From an uncultured Clostridia bacterium (GTDB lineage Bacteria > Bacillota > Clostridia > Christensenellales > Borkfalkiaceae), in assembly GCA_947623655.1 (NCBI GenBank), contig CANQHG010000004.1:38081-102080 (forward strand): a stretch of DNA of 64,000 nt, in the 5' to 3' direction. Position numbers and translations under genes: made by a program. The notes under the pieces were generated by a model. That model was not told the DNA's origin. It was given only the letters and a program-made list of their open reading frames with translations, and did no database searches. Below, in pieces: positions 52,484 to 60,871 of this stretch (the stretch's first letter is position 1; every line of letters begins with the position of its first letter).

Positions 52484-53830
52484 ATGTTTGAAAACATGAC
52501 CGAACAGGAAGCACGCGAAAAAATCAAGGAAATGGTCGCGGCATATTATCGCGCATATAAGCAGAAAAAGCCGTTTGAAGAGGGCGACCGTATCACTTAT
52601 GCGGCGCGTGTATTCGACGAAAAGGAAATGTGTGCGCTCACAGACGCGACGCTTGACTTTTGGCTCACGACGGGTAGATTTTGCGAGCAATTCGAAAAGG
52701 AGTTTGCAAAGTGGATCGGCGTTAAATTTGCGCATCTCGTGAACAGCGGTTCCTCTGCAAATCTGATCGCATTTTCAGCCTTGACGGCGCCCGAGCTCGG
52801 GGAACGCAGGATAAAACGCGGCGACGAAGTGATCACAGTCGCGTGCGGGTTCCCGACGACTGTTGCGCCCATCCTGCAATACGGAGCGGTGCCCGTCTTT
52901 GTGGATGTCACCGTCCCCGCATACAATATCGACGTCGCCAAACTTGAGGGGGCGCTGTCGGAACGCACCAAAGCCGTCATGATCGCCCACACCTTGGGAA
53001 ATCCTTTCGACCTCGGAGCCGTAAAAGCGTTCTGCGAAAAACATCATCTTTGGCTCGTTGAAGACAACTGCGACGCGCTTGGCAGCGAATACACGATCGA
53101 CGGCGTAACAAAATTCACGGGCACTTGGGGAGATATCGGTACGAGCAGTTTCTATCCGCCTCATCACATGACGATGGGCGAGGGAGGATGCGTCTATACC
53201 AACGATCCGCTCTTGAACCGCCTGATCCTCTCCTACCGTGATTGGGGGCGCGATTGTATTTGTCCCTCGGGGAAGGACAACTTCTGCGGGCACCGCTTCG
53301 ACGGCCAATTCGGAGAACTTCCCAAGGGGTACGACCATAAATATGTCTATAGTCATCTCGGATATAATCTGAAAGTCACGGACATGCAGGCCGCGATCGG
53401 CTGTGAACAGCTCAAAAAATTCCCCTCGTTCATCGAGAGAAGACGGCATAATTGGCAGAGGCTCCGCGCCGCGCTCGCGCCCGCGGAGGATAAGCTCATT
53501 CTCCCGGAACCCGAGGCGAACAGCAAGCCGTCTTGGTTCGGTTTCCTGATCTCCGTGAAAGAGGGCAGCGGCCTCGACCGCAACGGGATGACGCGCTATC
53601 TCGAACAGTGCAACATTCAGACGCGACTTCTCTTCAGCGGAAATCTCACGCGGCATCCCTGCTTTGACGATATCCGCGGCACGGACGCTTACCGCATTGC
53701 GGGCGAGCTCACGGTGACCGATTTCATCATGAACAACACGTTCTGGGTCGGCGTCTATCCCGGCATGACGGACGAGATGATCGATTATATGGCGAAGAAA
53801 ATTCTGGAGGCGGCGGCACAACGGGCATAA
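52484..53830 (+). CDS. rfbH: CDP-4-dehydro-6-deoxyglucose 3-dehydratase (E1, RfbH)
   Basis: The PMP-dependent [2Fe-2S] enzyme removes the 3-OH of CDP-4-keto-6-deoxyglucose, towards 3,6-dideoxyhexoses. The 448-residue aspartate-aminotransferase-fold protein has SFYPPHHMTMGEGG, where His replaces the PLP Lys, the hallmark of E1. The cluster cysteines are visible: one in EDNCDALGSEY and a C-x-C-x7-C in CICPSGKDNFC. The spacing from the first Cys is 61 rather than the 57 residues known for Yersinia E1, from a short insertion. No E3 reductase gene (RfbI/AscD type) is in the cluster. The ATG follows GGAGGATCAT. Confidence 0.95.
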   Translation: MFENMTEQEAREKIKEMVAAYYRAYKQKKPFEEGDRITYAARVFDEKEMCALTDATLDFWLTTGRFCEQFEKEFAKWIGVKFAHLVNSGSSANLIAFSALTAPELGERRIKRGDEVITVACGFPTTVAPILQYGAVPVFVDVTVPAYNIDVAKLEGALSERTKAVMIAHTLGNPFDLGAVKAFCEKHHLWLVEDNCDALGSEYTIDGVTKFTGTWGDIGTSSFYPPHHMTMGEGGCVYTNDPLLNRLILSYRDWGRDCICPSGKDNFCGHRFDGQFGELPKGYDHKYVYSHLGYNLKVTDMQAAIGCEQLKKFPSFIERRRHNWQRLRAALAPAEDKLILPEPEANSKPSWFGFLISVKEGSGLDRNGMTRYLEQCNIQTRLLFSGNLTRHPCFDDIRGTDAYRIAGELTVTDFIMNNTFWVGVYPGMTDEMIDYMAKKILEAAAQRA

Positions 53831-53880
53831 AGTGCTCCGTTCGTTTGATCTGATAGAAGAGATAACAGCAAGGAGAACAG

Positions 53881-54690
53881 ATGGAAAGTAAAGCGCTTGC
53901 AAAGGCCGTCAGGATCGATGTGGTTGAGATGATTCATCGGTCTCATGCGTCTCATATCGGATCGGCACTGTCGATCGTCGATATTCTGAGCGTCTTATAC
54001 ACGGATATCATGAAATATGATACCGCCGATCCCGCGTGGGAAGGGCGGGACAGACTTGTTTTGAGCAAGGGGCATGCGGGTTCCGCGCTCTATGCCGTTC
54101 TGGCCGAAGTCGGATTTTTCCCGAAATCGTGGCTTGAAAACTATGATTTGAACGGGAGCCCGCTTTCGGGTCACGTCTCCCACAAGGGCGTTCCCGGTGT
54201 GGAATTTTCCACGGGCTCCTTGGGGCACGGGGCATGCGTCGCATGCGGCATGGCGCTTGCGTCGAAGTTGAACGGAAAGACGAACAGAACTTTTGCGATC
54301 GTCGGCGACGGTGAATGTGATGAGGGCTCGATTTGGGAAATGGCCATGTTTGCCAATCATTTCCGCCTTTCGGATTTCACATTGATCGTCGACTGCAACG
54401 GGTTGCAAAGTTTCGGCCCCTGCGAAGAGACGATCGAACTCCTGGATCTCGGCCGTAAATTCCGCGACTTCGGCTGGAATGTCATGGAGGTCGAAGGGCA
54501 CGACCACGATGCATTGCGCAAAGCCTTTTCCGCACGTCCGTCAAACGGAAGACCGACCTGCGTGATCGCAAAAACCGTCAAGGGCAAGGGCGTTTCTTTT
54601 ATGGAAAACAACGTTTTATGGCATTACAGAGATCCGCAGGGTGAGGAGTACGAGAGGGCTCTCTCTGAATTACAAGGAGCGGAACAATGA
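53881..54690 (+). CDS. Transketolase-like protein, N-terminal (thiamine-diphosphate-binding) subunit
   Basis: The 269-residue protein equals the first domain of transketolase. It has SHASHIGSALSIVDILSVLY, LVLSKGHAGSALYAVL, and the thiamine diphosphate/metal motif GDGECDEGSIWEMAMFANHF...DCNGLQSFG. The pyrimidine-binding half is on the next gene, which overlaps by four bases, so the two form one enzyme. Split transketolases occur in archaea, in many anaerobes and in sugar-modification clusters. Directly after rfbH, it may transfer a two-carbon ketol unit to the CDP-ketosugar; a housekeeping role is the alternative. AAGGAGAAC precedes the ATG. Confidence 0.88.
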   Translation: MESKALAKAVRIDVVEMIHRSHASHIGSALSIVDILSVLYTDIMKYDTADPAWEGRDRLVLSKGHAGSALYAVLAEVGFFPKSWLENYDLNGSPLSGHVSHKGVPGVEFSTGSLGHGACVACGMALASKLNGKTNRTFAIVGDGECDEGSIWEMAMFANHFRLSDFTLIVDCNGLQSFGPCEETIELLDLGRKFRDFGWNVMEVEGHDHDALRKAFSARPSNGRPTCVIAKTVKGKGVSFMENNVLWHYRDPQGEEYERALSELQGAEQ

Positions 54691-55610
54691 GAAATACGTT
54701 GGTAAAAACGTTGACCGAGGAAGCGCTCAAGGACAATACTATCATGCTCCTGACGGGCGACCTCGGGTTCAATGTCCTCAATAAGTTTTATGACGTATTG
54801 CCGCAACAATATGTCAATGCGGGAATCAGCGAGCAGAACATGACTTCCGTTGCGGCAGGGCTCGCCCTCTCGGGGAAGAAAGTCTTTACCTATTCGATTG
54901 GGAATTTTTCGACGTTGAGATGTTTTGAGCAGATCCGAAACGACATCTGCTATCACAATGCGAACGTCAAAGTCGTATCCCTCGCCGCCGGATTTGCCTA
55001 TGGTCCGCTCGGCATGAGCCATCATGCGACGGAGGACATCGCCTGCATGCGGTCGCTCCCTAACATGCGCGTTTTTTCGCCCGCCGATCCCTTAGAGACG
55101 ATCGCCGTGACTAAGGCCGCGATCACCTCGGACGGACCCTGTTACATCCGTCTCGGAAAGGGCGGGGAACCGAATTTGAGAGAAGCTTTCGACATTGAAA
55201 ATTTTGAAGTCGGAAAGGCGTATCAACTGCGTGACGGAAAAGCAAATGTATGTATTTTTTCCACAGGGTCCGTGACGAAAGAGGCAATTCTGGCGGCGGA
55301 ACAACTGAAAGACAGAGGCAGTATTCCCGTCTACACATTTCCGACGGTAAAGCCCATCGACGAAGAGTTTATCCGTGCTTGCGCGGAACGTTACGATGCG
55401 ATTTTGACCTTGGAGGAGCACAATATTGTCGGCGGCCTCGGCGGAGCCGTTGCGGAGGTGCTGGCCGAAAACCCGAGCAGGGCACGTTTGATCCGCTTGG
55501 GACTTCGGGACGTGTTCTCAAGCGTAGTCGGGGACGTTGCATATCTGAGGCATTACTATAAAATCGATGCGGAAGCGGTCGTAACCGCATTGGAGAAGGT
55601 GTTGAAATGA
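54687..55610 (+). CDS. Transketolase-like protein, C-terminal (pyrimidine-binding) subunit
   Basis: The 307-residue protein holds the second and third transketolase domains. NAGISEQNMTSVAAGLALSGKKVF contains the Glu that activates thiamine diphosphate, and SHHATEDIACMRSLPNMRVFSPADP, CYIRLGKGGEP and the C-terminal EEHNIVGGLGGAVAEVL are family blocks. It is translationally coupled to both neighbours (ATGA overlaps), which ties the enzyme to the SDR gene behind it. Confidence 0.88.
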   Translation: MRNTLVKTLTEEALKDNTIMLLTGDLGFNVLNKFYDVLPQQYVNAGISEQNMTSVAAGLALSGKKVFTYSIGNFSTLRCFEQIRNDICYHNANVKVVSLAAGFAYGPLGMSHHATEDIACMRSLPNMRVFSPADPLETIAVTKAAITSDGPCYIRLGKGGEPNLREAFDIENFEVGKAYQLRDGKANVCIFSTGSVTKEAILAAEQLKDRGSIPVYTFPTVKPIDEEFIRACAERYDAILTLEEHNIVGGLGGAVAEVLAENPSRARLIRLGLRDVFSSVVGDVAYLRHYYKIDAEAVVTALEKVLK

Positions 55611-56530
55611 AACAGGCAATCGTTACGGGCGCAACGGGCTCGATCGGAACCGAACTTGTCCATAATTTATTGAGGAAAGGCGTTCGGGTATGCGCGATTC
55701 TCCGCGAAGGCTCGGCGCATAATTCCCGTTTGCCCGAGCATCCGCTCCTGAAAAAGATATATTGTCCTCTGCAGGATCTATCCGCACTTCAAAATGCAGA
55801 CGGAGAAAGCTACGACGTCTTTTATCATCTGGCATGGGACGGGATAAGCGGGCCCACGCGGCAGGAACTCCAAAGACAGACGGAAAATATCCGCTACGCG
55901 CTCGATGCCGTGGAACTTGCAAAGCGGTTCGGGTGCCATACCTTTATCGGCGCGGGGTCGCAGGCCGAATATGGAAGGGTAGAGGGCGAACTCAGGCCCG
56001 ACACGCCCGCCTTTCCCGAAAACGGTTACGGTATTGCCAAGCTCTGCGCGGGTCAGATGTGCCGCGAGCGTGCCCGCCAGCTCGGGATGAAATTTATGTG
56101 GGTGCGCATTGTGAGCGTCTACGGACCGTATGACGGACCGCAGAGCATGATCTCCTCCACGATCAAAAAACTCCTCGCGGGGGAGCGGGCTCCCTTCACC
56201 AAGGGCGAGCAGCTGTGGGACTATCTCTACAGCGCAGACGCCGCCGAGGCGTTCTATCAGATCGGCGAAAGAGGCAAAGACGGAAAAATTTATGTGCTCG
56301 GAAGCGGCACGGCGCGGCCGCTCGCGGAATACATTCGCCTCATCGGCAGGACGTGCGGTGCGGAGGACAAGATCGATCTCGGCGCTGTCCCGTATGCCGA
56401 GCGGCAGGTGATGTGCCTGAAAGCGGACATTTCAGATTTACAAAAAGACACGGGTTGGACGCCCGAGACGAAGTTTGAGGACGGTATGAAATTGATTGTT
56501 AAAAAATATCAACAATTTGGAGATAAATAA
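55607..56530 (+). CDS. NAD-dependent epimerase/dehydratase (extended SDR)
   Basis: The 307-residue protein has the cofactor motif VTGATGSIGTELV at 5, FYHLAWDG, GAGSQAEYGRVEG, the active-site YGIAK near 145, and VRIVSVYGPYDGP. It resembles nucleotide-sugar epimerases and ketoreductases. Because it overlaps the transketolase gene, I infer that it reduces or epimerises the CDP-sugar made by RfbH and the transketolase. The exact reaction cannot be read from the sequence. Confidence 0.85.
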   Translation: MKQAIVTGATGSIGTELVHNLLRKGVRVCAILREGSAHNSRLPEHPLLKKIYCPLQDLSALQNADGESYDVFYHLAWDGISGPTRQELQRQTENIRYALDAVELAKRFGCHTFIGAGSQAEYGRVEGELRPDTPAFPENGYGIAKLCAGQMCRERARQLGMKFMWVRIVSVYGPYDGPQSMISSTIKKLLAGERAPFTKGEQLWDYLYSADAAEAFYQIGERGKDGKIYVLGSGTARPLAEYIRLIGRTCGAEDKIDLGAVPYAERQVMCLKADISDLQKDTGWTPETKFEDGMKLIVKKYQQFGDK

Positions 56531-56533
56531 ATT

Positions 56534-57631
56534 ATGTATGACTATCTGATCGTCGGAAGCGGGCTCTTTGGCGCGGTGTGTGCGAGAGAGCTCACAAACC
56601 GAGGGAAAAAATGCCTCGTCATCGAAAAACGCTCGCATATCGGCGGAAATATCTACACGGAAAATATTGAAGGCATCAACGTGCACCGCTACGGCGCTCA
56701 TATCTTCCATACGTCCGATAAGACCGTGTGGGAATATGTCAACAAGTTCGCGGAGTTCAACAACTACGTCAACTGTCCCGTTGCAAGGTATCATGACGAA
56801 TGCTACAACCTGCCTTTCAACATGAACACTTTCACCAAGCTCTGGCCCGACGTCTTCACGCCCGCCGAGGCGGAGGCGAGGATCGCCAAAGAGCGCGGCG
56901 AGGCGTATGTGGAAGCGCCTCAAAACCTCGAGGAACAGGCGATCAATCTCGTCGGCAAGACCATCTACGAAAAACTCGTCAAGGGCTACACCGAAAAGCA
57001 GTGGGGGAAGAAATGCACCGAGCTCCCCGCCTTCATTATCCGCCGCCTGCCCGTGCGTTTTACCTTTGATAACAACTATTTCAACGACCGCTATCAGGGT
57101 ATCCCCATCGGCGGCTACACGCAGATGATCGAGCGCATGCTTGAAGGCGTCGAAGTGCGGCTCAACTGCGACTTTTTCGCACATAAGTGCGAGTTTTTGC
57201 AGGAAACGCAACATGTTATCTACACGGGCGCGATCGACAGATATTTCGATTATTGCTACGGCCCGCTCGAATACCGCTCGGTGCGGTTTGAGACGGAAGT
57301 TATCGATATGCCCAACTTTCAGGGGAATGCCGTCGTCAACTATACGGCGGCGGAAGTGCCTTTCACGCGCATCATCGAACACAAGCATTTCGAATTCGGC
57401 ACCCAACCGAAGACGGTCATTTCGCGCGAGTATTCTTCCGCCTGGAAGCCGGGGGACGAACCTTATTATCCCGTCAATGACGAAAAAAACGGCAACTTAT
57501 ATGCGAAATACAGGGCTCTGGCGGAGGAAGAGAAGAATGTCGTATTCGGCGGCCGTCTCGGCCAATACAAATATTACGACATGGACGACGTGATCATGAG
57601 CGCCTTTGAAATGCTGAAAACACTTAAATAA
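56534..57631 (+). CDS. glf: UDP-galactopyranose mutase
   Basis: The flavoenzyme converts UDP-galactopyranose to UDP-galactofuranose, the donor for Galf residues. The 365-residue protein has the FAD motif LIVGSGLFGAVCARE at 5, IGGNIYTENIEGINVHRYGAHIFHT, YTEKQWGKKCTELPA, PIGGYTQMIERML and RLGQYKYYDMDD, all diagnostic. It is the last gene of the cluster and is followed by a strong terminator. No separate Galf transferase is recognised, so one of the GT genes may act as one. Confidence 0.97.
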   Translation: MYDYLIVGSGLFGAVCARELTNRGKKCLVIEKRSHIGGNIYTENIEGINVHRYGAHIFHTSDKTVWEYVNKFAEFNNYVNCPVARYHDECYNLPFNMNTFTKLWPDVFTPAEAEARIAKERGEAYVEAPQNLEEQAINLVGKTIYEKLVKGYTEKQWGKKCTELPAFIIRRLPVRFTFDNNYFNDRYQGIPIGGYTQMIERMLEGVEVRLNCDFFAHKCEFLQETQHVIYTGAIDRYFDYCYGPLEYRSVRFETEVIDMPNFQGNAVVNYTAAEVPFTRIIEHKHFEFGTQPKTVISREYSSAWKPGDEPYYPVNDEKNGNLYAKYRALAEEEKNVVFGGRLGQYKYYDMDDVIMSAFEMLKTLK

Positions 57632-57633
57632 TA

Positions 57634-57660
57634 AAAAAAGAGCCGTCAGGCTCTTTTTTT
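57634..57660. terminator. Bidirectional terminator ending the polysaccharide cluster
   Basis: AAAAAAAGAGCC-GTCA-GGCTCTTTTTTT, between the stop of glf on plus and the stop of the flippase gene on minus. Confidence 0.92.
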
Positions 57661-59167
57661 ACAGGGCGGGCGCTTTCTTTTTCGGCAAGAATTTTAAAAA
57701 GAACGCACGGAAATCGAAGAGTTTCAAAAGGCTCAGCAGCACGGCTTCCGTGCCCGCGATACAGAGAACGGTAAGGACAAGCGCGGGAAGATAGCTCATA
57801 TAGCGCATAAACAGCATGCGGGCCAGAACGCCGAGCACGCAGACGGGAAGAAACGCGAGGGCGAGTTTCAGGACGTATTTGCCCGAACGCAGTTTTCCCG
57901 TCTTTTTTCTCAATAGGCCGAGCGAACATGCCGCGCAGAGCAGGTAGTCGCACGTCATACCGACGAGCAGCGCTCCGCTTCCGAGGTATTTCGGCAACAG
58001 CCACACGCACAGCAACATGGCGCAGGAGCCGAGCGTGAAGATGCCGAGCGTCTGTTTTTCGCAGCCGAGAGAGTTCAGCAGGCTCGTCGAGATCATCGTC
58101 ACGCTCATGGGAATGAGAATAAGGGCGCTCTTTTCGATCATCTTTCCGCTTGCGGCGTTGGAATAGAGCAGAACGCCCACGCCCTCGCCGCACGCCATAA
58201 AGAAAGGAATGAGCAGCACGGCAATGAGAAGAGTCGCGTTGAGCGCCTTTTCCACGAGCACCGCCACTTTTTCCCGTTCTCCCTTATAGAAACACTCCGA
58301 GAGCTCGGGAACGAGTACGAGCGCGATGGAGCCGATGAGCGAGGAGGGGATCATGAGGACGGGCATCACCATGCCGTAAACGACGCCGTATTCGCTCATG
58401 GCGCGGGAAGAGGAGTATCCGGCCGCCATCAGACGCATGGGGAAGAGCACGGAAATGAGCGAACTCATGAGCGAGGAGCTCGTACGCATCGCCGTGACGG
58501 GGAGAGAGGCCTTTAAAAGAGGCAAAAGCTCTCCCTTGGGCGAGGCAAGGCGTCCGCCTCTCGCGAAGAAGTACACGGAGGCAATGGAAAAGGAGAAGAG
58601 GTAGCTTACGAGGACTGCAATGCCTGCCTTGTTGACGTCCGCCGCACCCGTGCGGAAGACGACGAGGAGCAAAATGCCCACAAAGATCATGACGATCTCC
58701 TCGATGAGCTCGATGAGGGAGTAGGCGAAAAATCGTTTGTTCCCCCAAAAACTGCCCCTTATGATTGCGTAAACGGACGTAAAGGAGAGCCCGAAGAGAA
58801 AGATGTAGAAGAGATCCGCACATCTCGGGTCAGAGAAGACGGCCGTAAAGGGCTTCCGCAAGAGAAAGAGGAGCACGGTAACGGGAACGCTGAAAGAGAG
58901 AGTGAGGAGAATGGCGGCGGTCGTTGCGGCATGTTCGCCCCTTTTGTATTTTTCGGCGCGATGCTTGGAGATCACGCGGGAGAGCGTGATGGGAAGCCCC
59001 GAAGAGCAGATCGTCAAAAAGACGGCGAACACCGTGAGCGATACCTGATAGATCCCGAGCCCCTCGCTGCCGAGCGTGCGGGAGAGTATGATGCGGTATA
59101 AAAACCCGAGTCCGTGCTCGAGTGCGGAGAAGATCGTCACGATCGCTGCCGTGCGGTACAAGTTCAT
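57659..59167 (-). CDS. SpoVB/MurJ-like polysaccharide flippase
   Basis: The 502-residue protein (ATG at 59167) has about fourteen hydrophobic segments and the start of SpoVB-type MATE/MOP exporters: LGFLYRIILSRTLGSEGLGIYQVSLTVFAVFLTICSSGLPITLSRVISK. SpoVB and its relatives move lipid-linked cell-wall precursors and in Bacillus are needed for spore cortex. I cannot tell the cortex role from a general one. The track ORF to 59563 crosses the divergent LysM gene. No clear ribosome site precedes the ATG; a GTG about eight codons upstream is an alternative. Confidence 0.88.
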   Translation of the reverse strand: MNLYRTAAIVTIFSALEHGLGFLYRIILSRTLGSEGLGIYQVSLTVFAVFLTICSSGLPITLSRVISKHRAEKYKRGEHAATTAAILLTLSFSVPVTVLLFLLRKPFTAVFSDPRCADLFYIFLFGLSFTSVYAIIRGSFWGNKRFFAYSLIELIEEIVMIFVGILLLVVFRTGAADVNKAGIAVLVSYLFSFSIASVYFFARGGRLASPKGELLPLLKASLPVTAMRTSSSLMSSLISVLFPMRLMAAGYSSSRAMSEYGVVYGMVMPVLMIPSSLIGSIALVLVPELSECFYKGEREKVAVLVEKALNATLLIAVLLIPFFMACGEGVGVLLYSNAASGKMIEKSALILIPMSVTMISTSLLNSLGCEKQTLGIFTLGSCAMLLCVWLLPKYLGSGALLVGMTCDYLLCAACSLGLLRKKTGKLRSGKYVLKLALAFLPVCVLGVLARMLFMRYMSYLPALVLTVLCIAGTEAVLLSLLKLFDFRAFFLKFLPKKKAPAL

Positions 59168-59221
59168 ACCGTATTTTATTATTTCTGTCACATAAATATG
59201 AAAAAAAGCATACAATAGCGC

Positions 59222-59506
59222 ATGGAACTCAAAATTATCGTCCCGACTTATTACCGCGTCAAGAGCGGACAAACGCTCACTGCCGTCTCCATTGCCTTCC
59301 GTGTTCCGCTTCCTCTTCTCGCACGGGAAAACGGACTTTCTGACGAACCTTTCGCGGGTCAGATTTTGAAGATACCGCAGAGCTTCGGCAATGCGTACAC
59401 GGTGAAAGGGGGAGAGAGCAAAACGCTGCTTTGCGGCTCGCCCGAACAGTTTTACGCCCGAAACGGAACTTCGGCGCTGTACCCCGCGCAGACCGTATTT
59501 GTCTGA
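59222..59506 (+). CDS. Small LysM-domain protein
   Basis: The 94-residue protein has a clear LysM unit (YRVKSGQTLTAVSIAFRVPLPLLARENGL...GQILKIP) and a weaker second one (YTVKGGESKTLL...YARNGTSALYPAQTVFV). LysM binds N-acetylglucosamine-containing polymers such as peptidoglycan. No signal peptide is visible, so it may act inside, for example on the spore coat, as seen for SafA/SpoVID-type proteins; this is a guess. TACAAT (59211-59216) ends only 5 nt before the ATG and no ribosome site is seen, so the mRNA may be leaderless. Confidence 0.7.
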   Translation: MELKIIVPTYYRVKSGQTLTAVSIAFRVPLPLLARENGLSDEPFAGQILKIPQSFGNAYTVKGGESKTLLCGSPEQFYARNGTSALYPAQTVFV

Positions 59507-59551
59507 TGAAAAAAGCGGGAAGTTTCGCCCCGTGCACGCAAGTGTAAAAAC

Positions 59552-59580
59552 AAAAACCGCCACATGTGTGACGGTTTTTT
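59552..59580. terminator. Bidirectional terminator, LysM gene / hypothetical gene
   Basis: AAAAACCGCCACATGTGTGACGGTTTTTT: a hairpin with one mismatch, A-run on the left and T-run on the right. Confidence 0.85.
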
Positions 59581-59602
59581 CCTGTTCCGTGGAGTTATTT
59601 TG

Positions 59603-60256
59603 TTACTTTTTGCTGCATGCGCGGCCCTGCGGATAGAGGGGAAGTTCAAAGAACCCGGAGCACACTTCCTGCGAGTACTCCTGAGCGGGCGGAATGGCGC
59701 AGTAGCCGTAGCTGGGGACGAGAAGTTCCACCTGCATCGCGATCTTTAAGATGACCGTGACGCAAGCGTTCACGTTGAAAGAGTTGGTCGCGGGATCGAA
59801 CGTGCCGTCGGGGGAGACGCAGCTCGCGACGCTCGTCACCGTGAAAGGCATGATCGATGCGGGCGGTACGTACATCAACACATCTTCGCTGAGGACGAGA
59901 TTGCTCGTCGCCGTGCCCTCCACGCCGTTCGCGTCGACATAGACGACTTCGAGGGGAACGGTCACAGTCGCCTGTACGCGGGCGAGACATCCCTCGGGCT
60001 GGCGTTCCACGGAGAGACCCGTAACGGTCCCCGTGCTCGTCGTCGAGCGGGCGCTGACGAACGTGAGGGGATATGTAGGATTTGACGGGGTAGGGTCGAT
60101 GAGGGGGATATTGTAGTTTTCGAGACGGGTCTGTATGATCCCCGCGTCGAAGATCTTCTCCGCCTGAATACACACCTTTTCGTTGAGACCGCCGAGCGGA
60201 TTACCCGTTATGGTCCCGGGGCAGTGGTCAGATTGGAAATTAGAAAAAAATGACAT
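59603..60256 (-). CDS. Conserved Cys-containing hypothetical protein
   Basis: The 217-residue protein has no signal peptide or membrane helix. It contains seven cysteines spread over its length (DHCPG, KVCIQ, GCLAR, SVASCVS, NACVTVILK, GYCAIPP, EVCSGF), beta-rich valine/threonine stretches and the phrase YPLTFVSARSTT. I recall similar proteins in spore-forming Clostridia but know no function. The neighbouring SpoVB-like and LysM genes would fit a spore-envelope role, which remains an inference. GGAGG precedes the ATG. A terminator follows. Confidence 0.6.
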   Translation of the reverse strand: MSFFSNFQSDHCPGTITGNPLGGLNEKVCIQAEKIFDAGIIQTRLENYNIPLIDPTPSNPTYPLTFVSARSTTSTGTVTGLSVERQPEGCLARVQATVTVPLEVVYVDANGVEGTATSNLVLSEDVLMYVPPASIMPFTVTSVASCVSPDGTFDPATNSFNVNACVTVILKIAMQVELLVPSYGYCAIPPAQEYSQEVCSGFFELPLYPQGRACSKK

Positions 60257-60366
60257 TTGTTTCCTCCGTAAACCGTATTCGGTCTATTGCATTGTATGAT
60301 TCGGCACGCAAATTTGCGCCGATTTTGATTTTCGATTTAAATTTTTCATTCTCAATTAAAAATCCT

Positions 60367-60395
60367 TTGACATCTTCCCCAAAATATGGTATGCT
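60367..60395 (+). promoter_or_regulatory. Sigma-A promoter of rpsO
   Basis: TTGACA (60367-60372), 17 nt, TATGCT (60390-60395), giving a leader of about 75 nt before the ATG. S15 leaders often carry autoregulatory structures; I could not assign one here. Confidence 0.8.
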
Positions 60396-60476
60396 ATTCA
60401 AGACGTATGCGAGGAATTGCGCTCTCCACGCATCTCTTGGCATCACGTAACACATTCCATAGGAGGATAAACGCAA

Positions 60477-60731
60477 ATGGAAAAGCAAGAGATCATCGCA
60501 AAGTATGCCCGTAGCGAGGGCGACACGGGTTCGCCCGAGGTCCAGATCGCGCTCCTCACCGAGCGTATCAACCACCTCAACGAGCACCTCAAGATCCACA
60601 AGCAGGACAATCACTCCCGCCGCGGACTTTTAAAGATGGTCGGTAAGCGCCGCGGACTTCTCGACTACCTCAAGGCGAAAGACATCGAGCGCTACAGAGC
60701 CATTGTCGAACAGCTCGGGCTTCGTAAGTAA
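60477..60731 (+). CDS. rpsO: 30S ribosomal protein S15
   Basis: S15 binds 16S rRNA early in 30S assembly. The 84-residue protein is slightly shorter than the common 88-89 and has the family blocks [53 protein letters not shown] and [19 protein letters not shown] lies before the ATG. The rpsO-pnp order is widely conserved, but here a terminator and about 260 bp with repeats separate the two genes. Confidence 0.97.
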   Translation: MEKQEIIAKYARSEGDTGSPEVQIALLTERINHLNEHLKIHKQDNHSRRGLLKMVGKRRGLLDYLKAKDIERYRAIVEQLGLRK

Positions 60732-60740
60732 CGGACCGAA

Positions 60741-60770
60741 AGGGCGGTATTTTTTGCCGCCCTATTTTTA
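60741..60770 (+). terminator. Intrinsic terminator of rpsO
   Basis: AGGGCGG pairs with CCGCCCT across a T-rich loop and is followed by ATTTTTA. Confidence 0.8.
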
Positions 60771-60779
60771 ATGCCTCGC

Positions 60780-60815
60780 CGCTCATTCTGAGGGAGCGCA
60801 GCGACCGAAGAATCT
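60780..60815 (+). repeat. Interspersed repeat B copy in the rpsO-pnp gap
   Basis: CTCATTCTGAGGGAGC(G)CAGCGACCGAAGAATC matches the copy at 17061-17098 almost base for base. Confidence 0.75.
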
Positions 60816-60871
60816 CATCAAACGGGCGGAGTATGTGCTTCCGTAGGTCTATGGGATGCTTCGCTTGCGCT

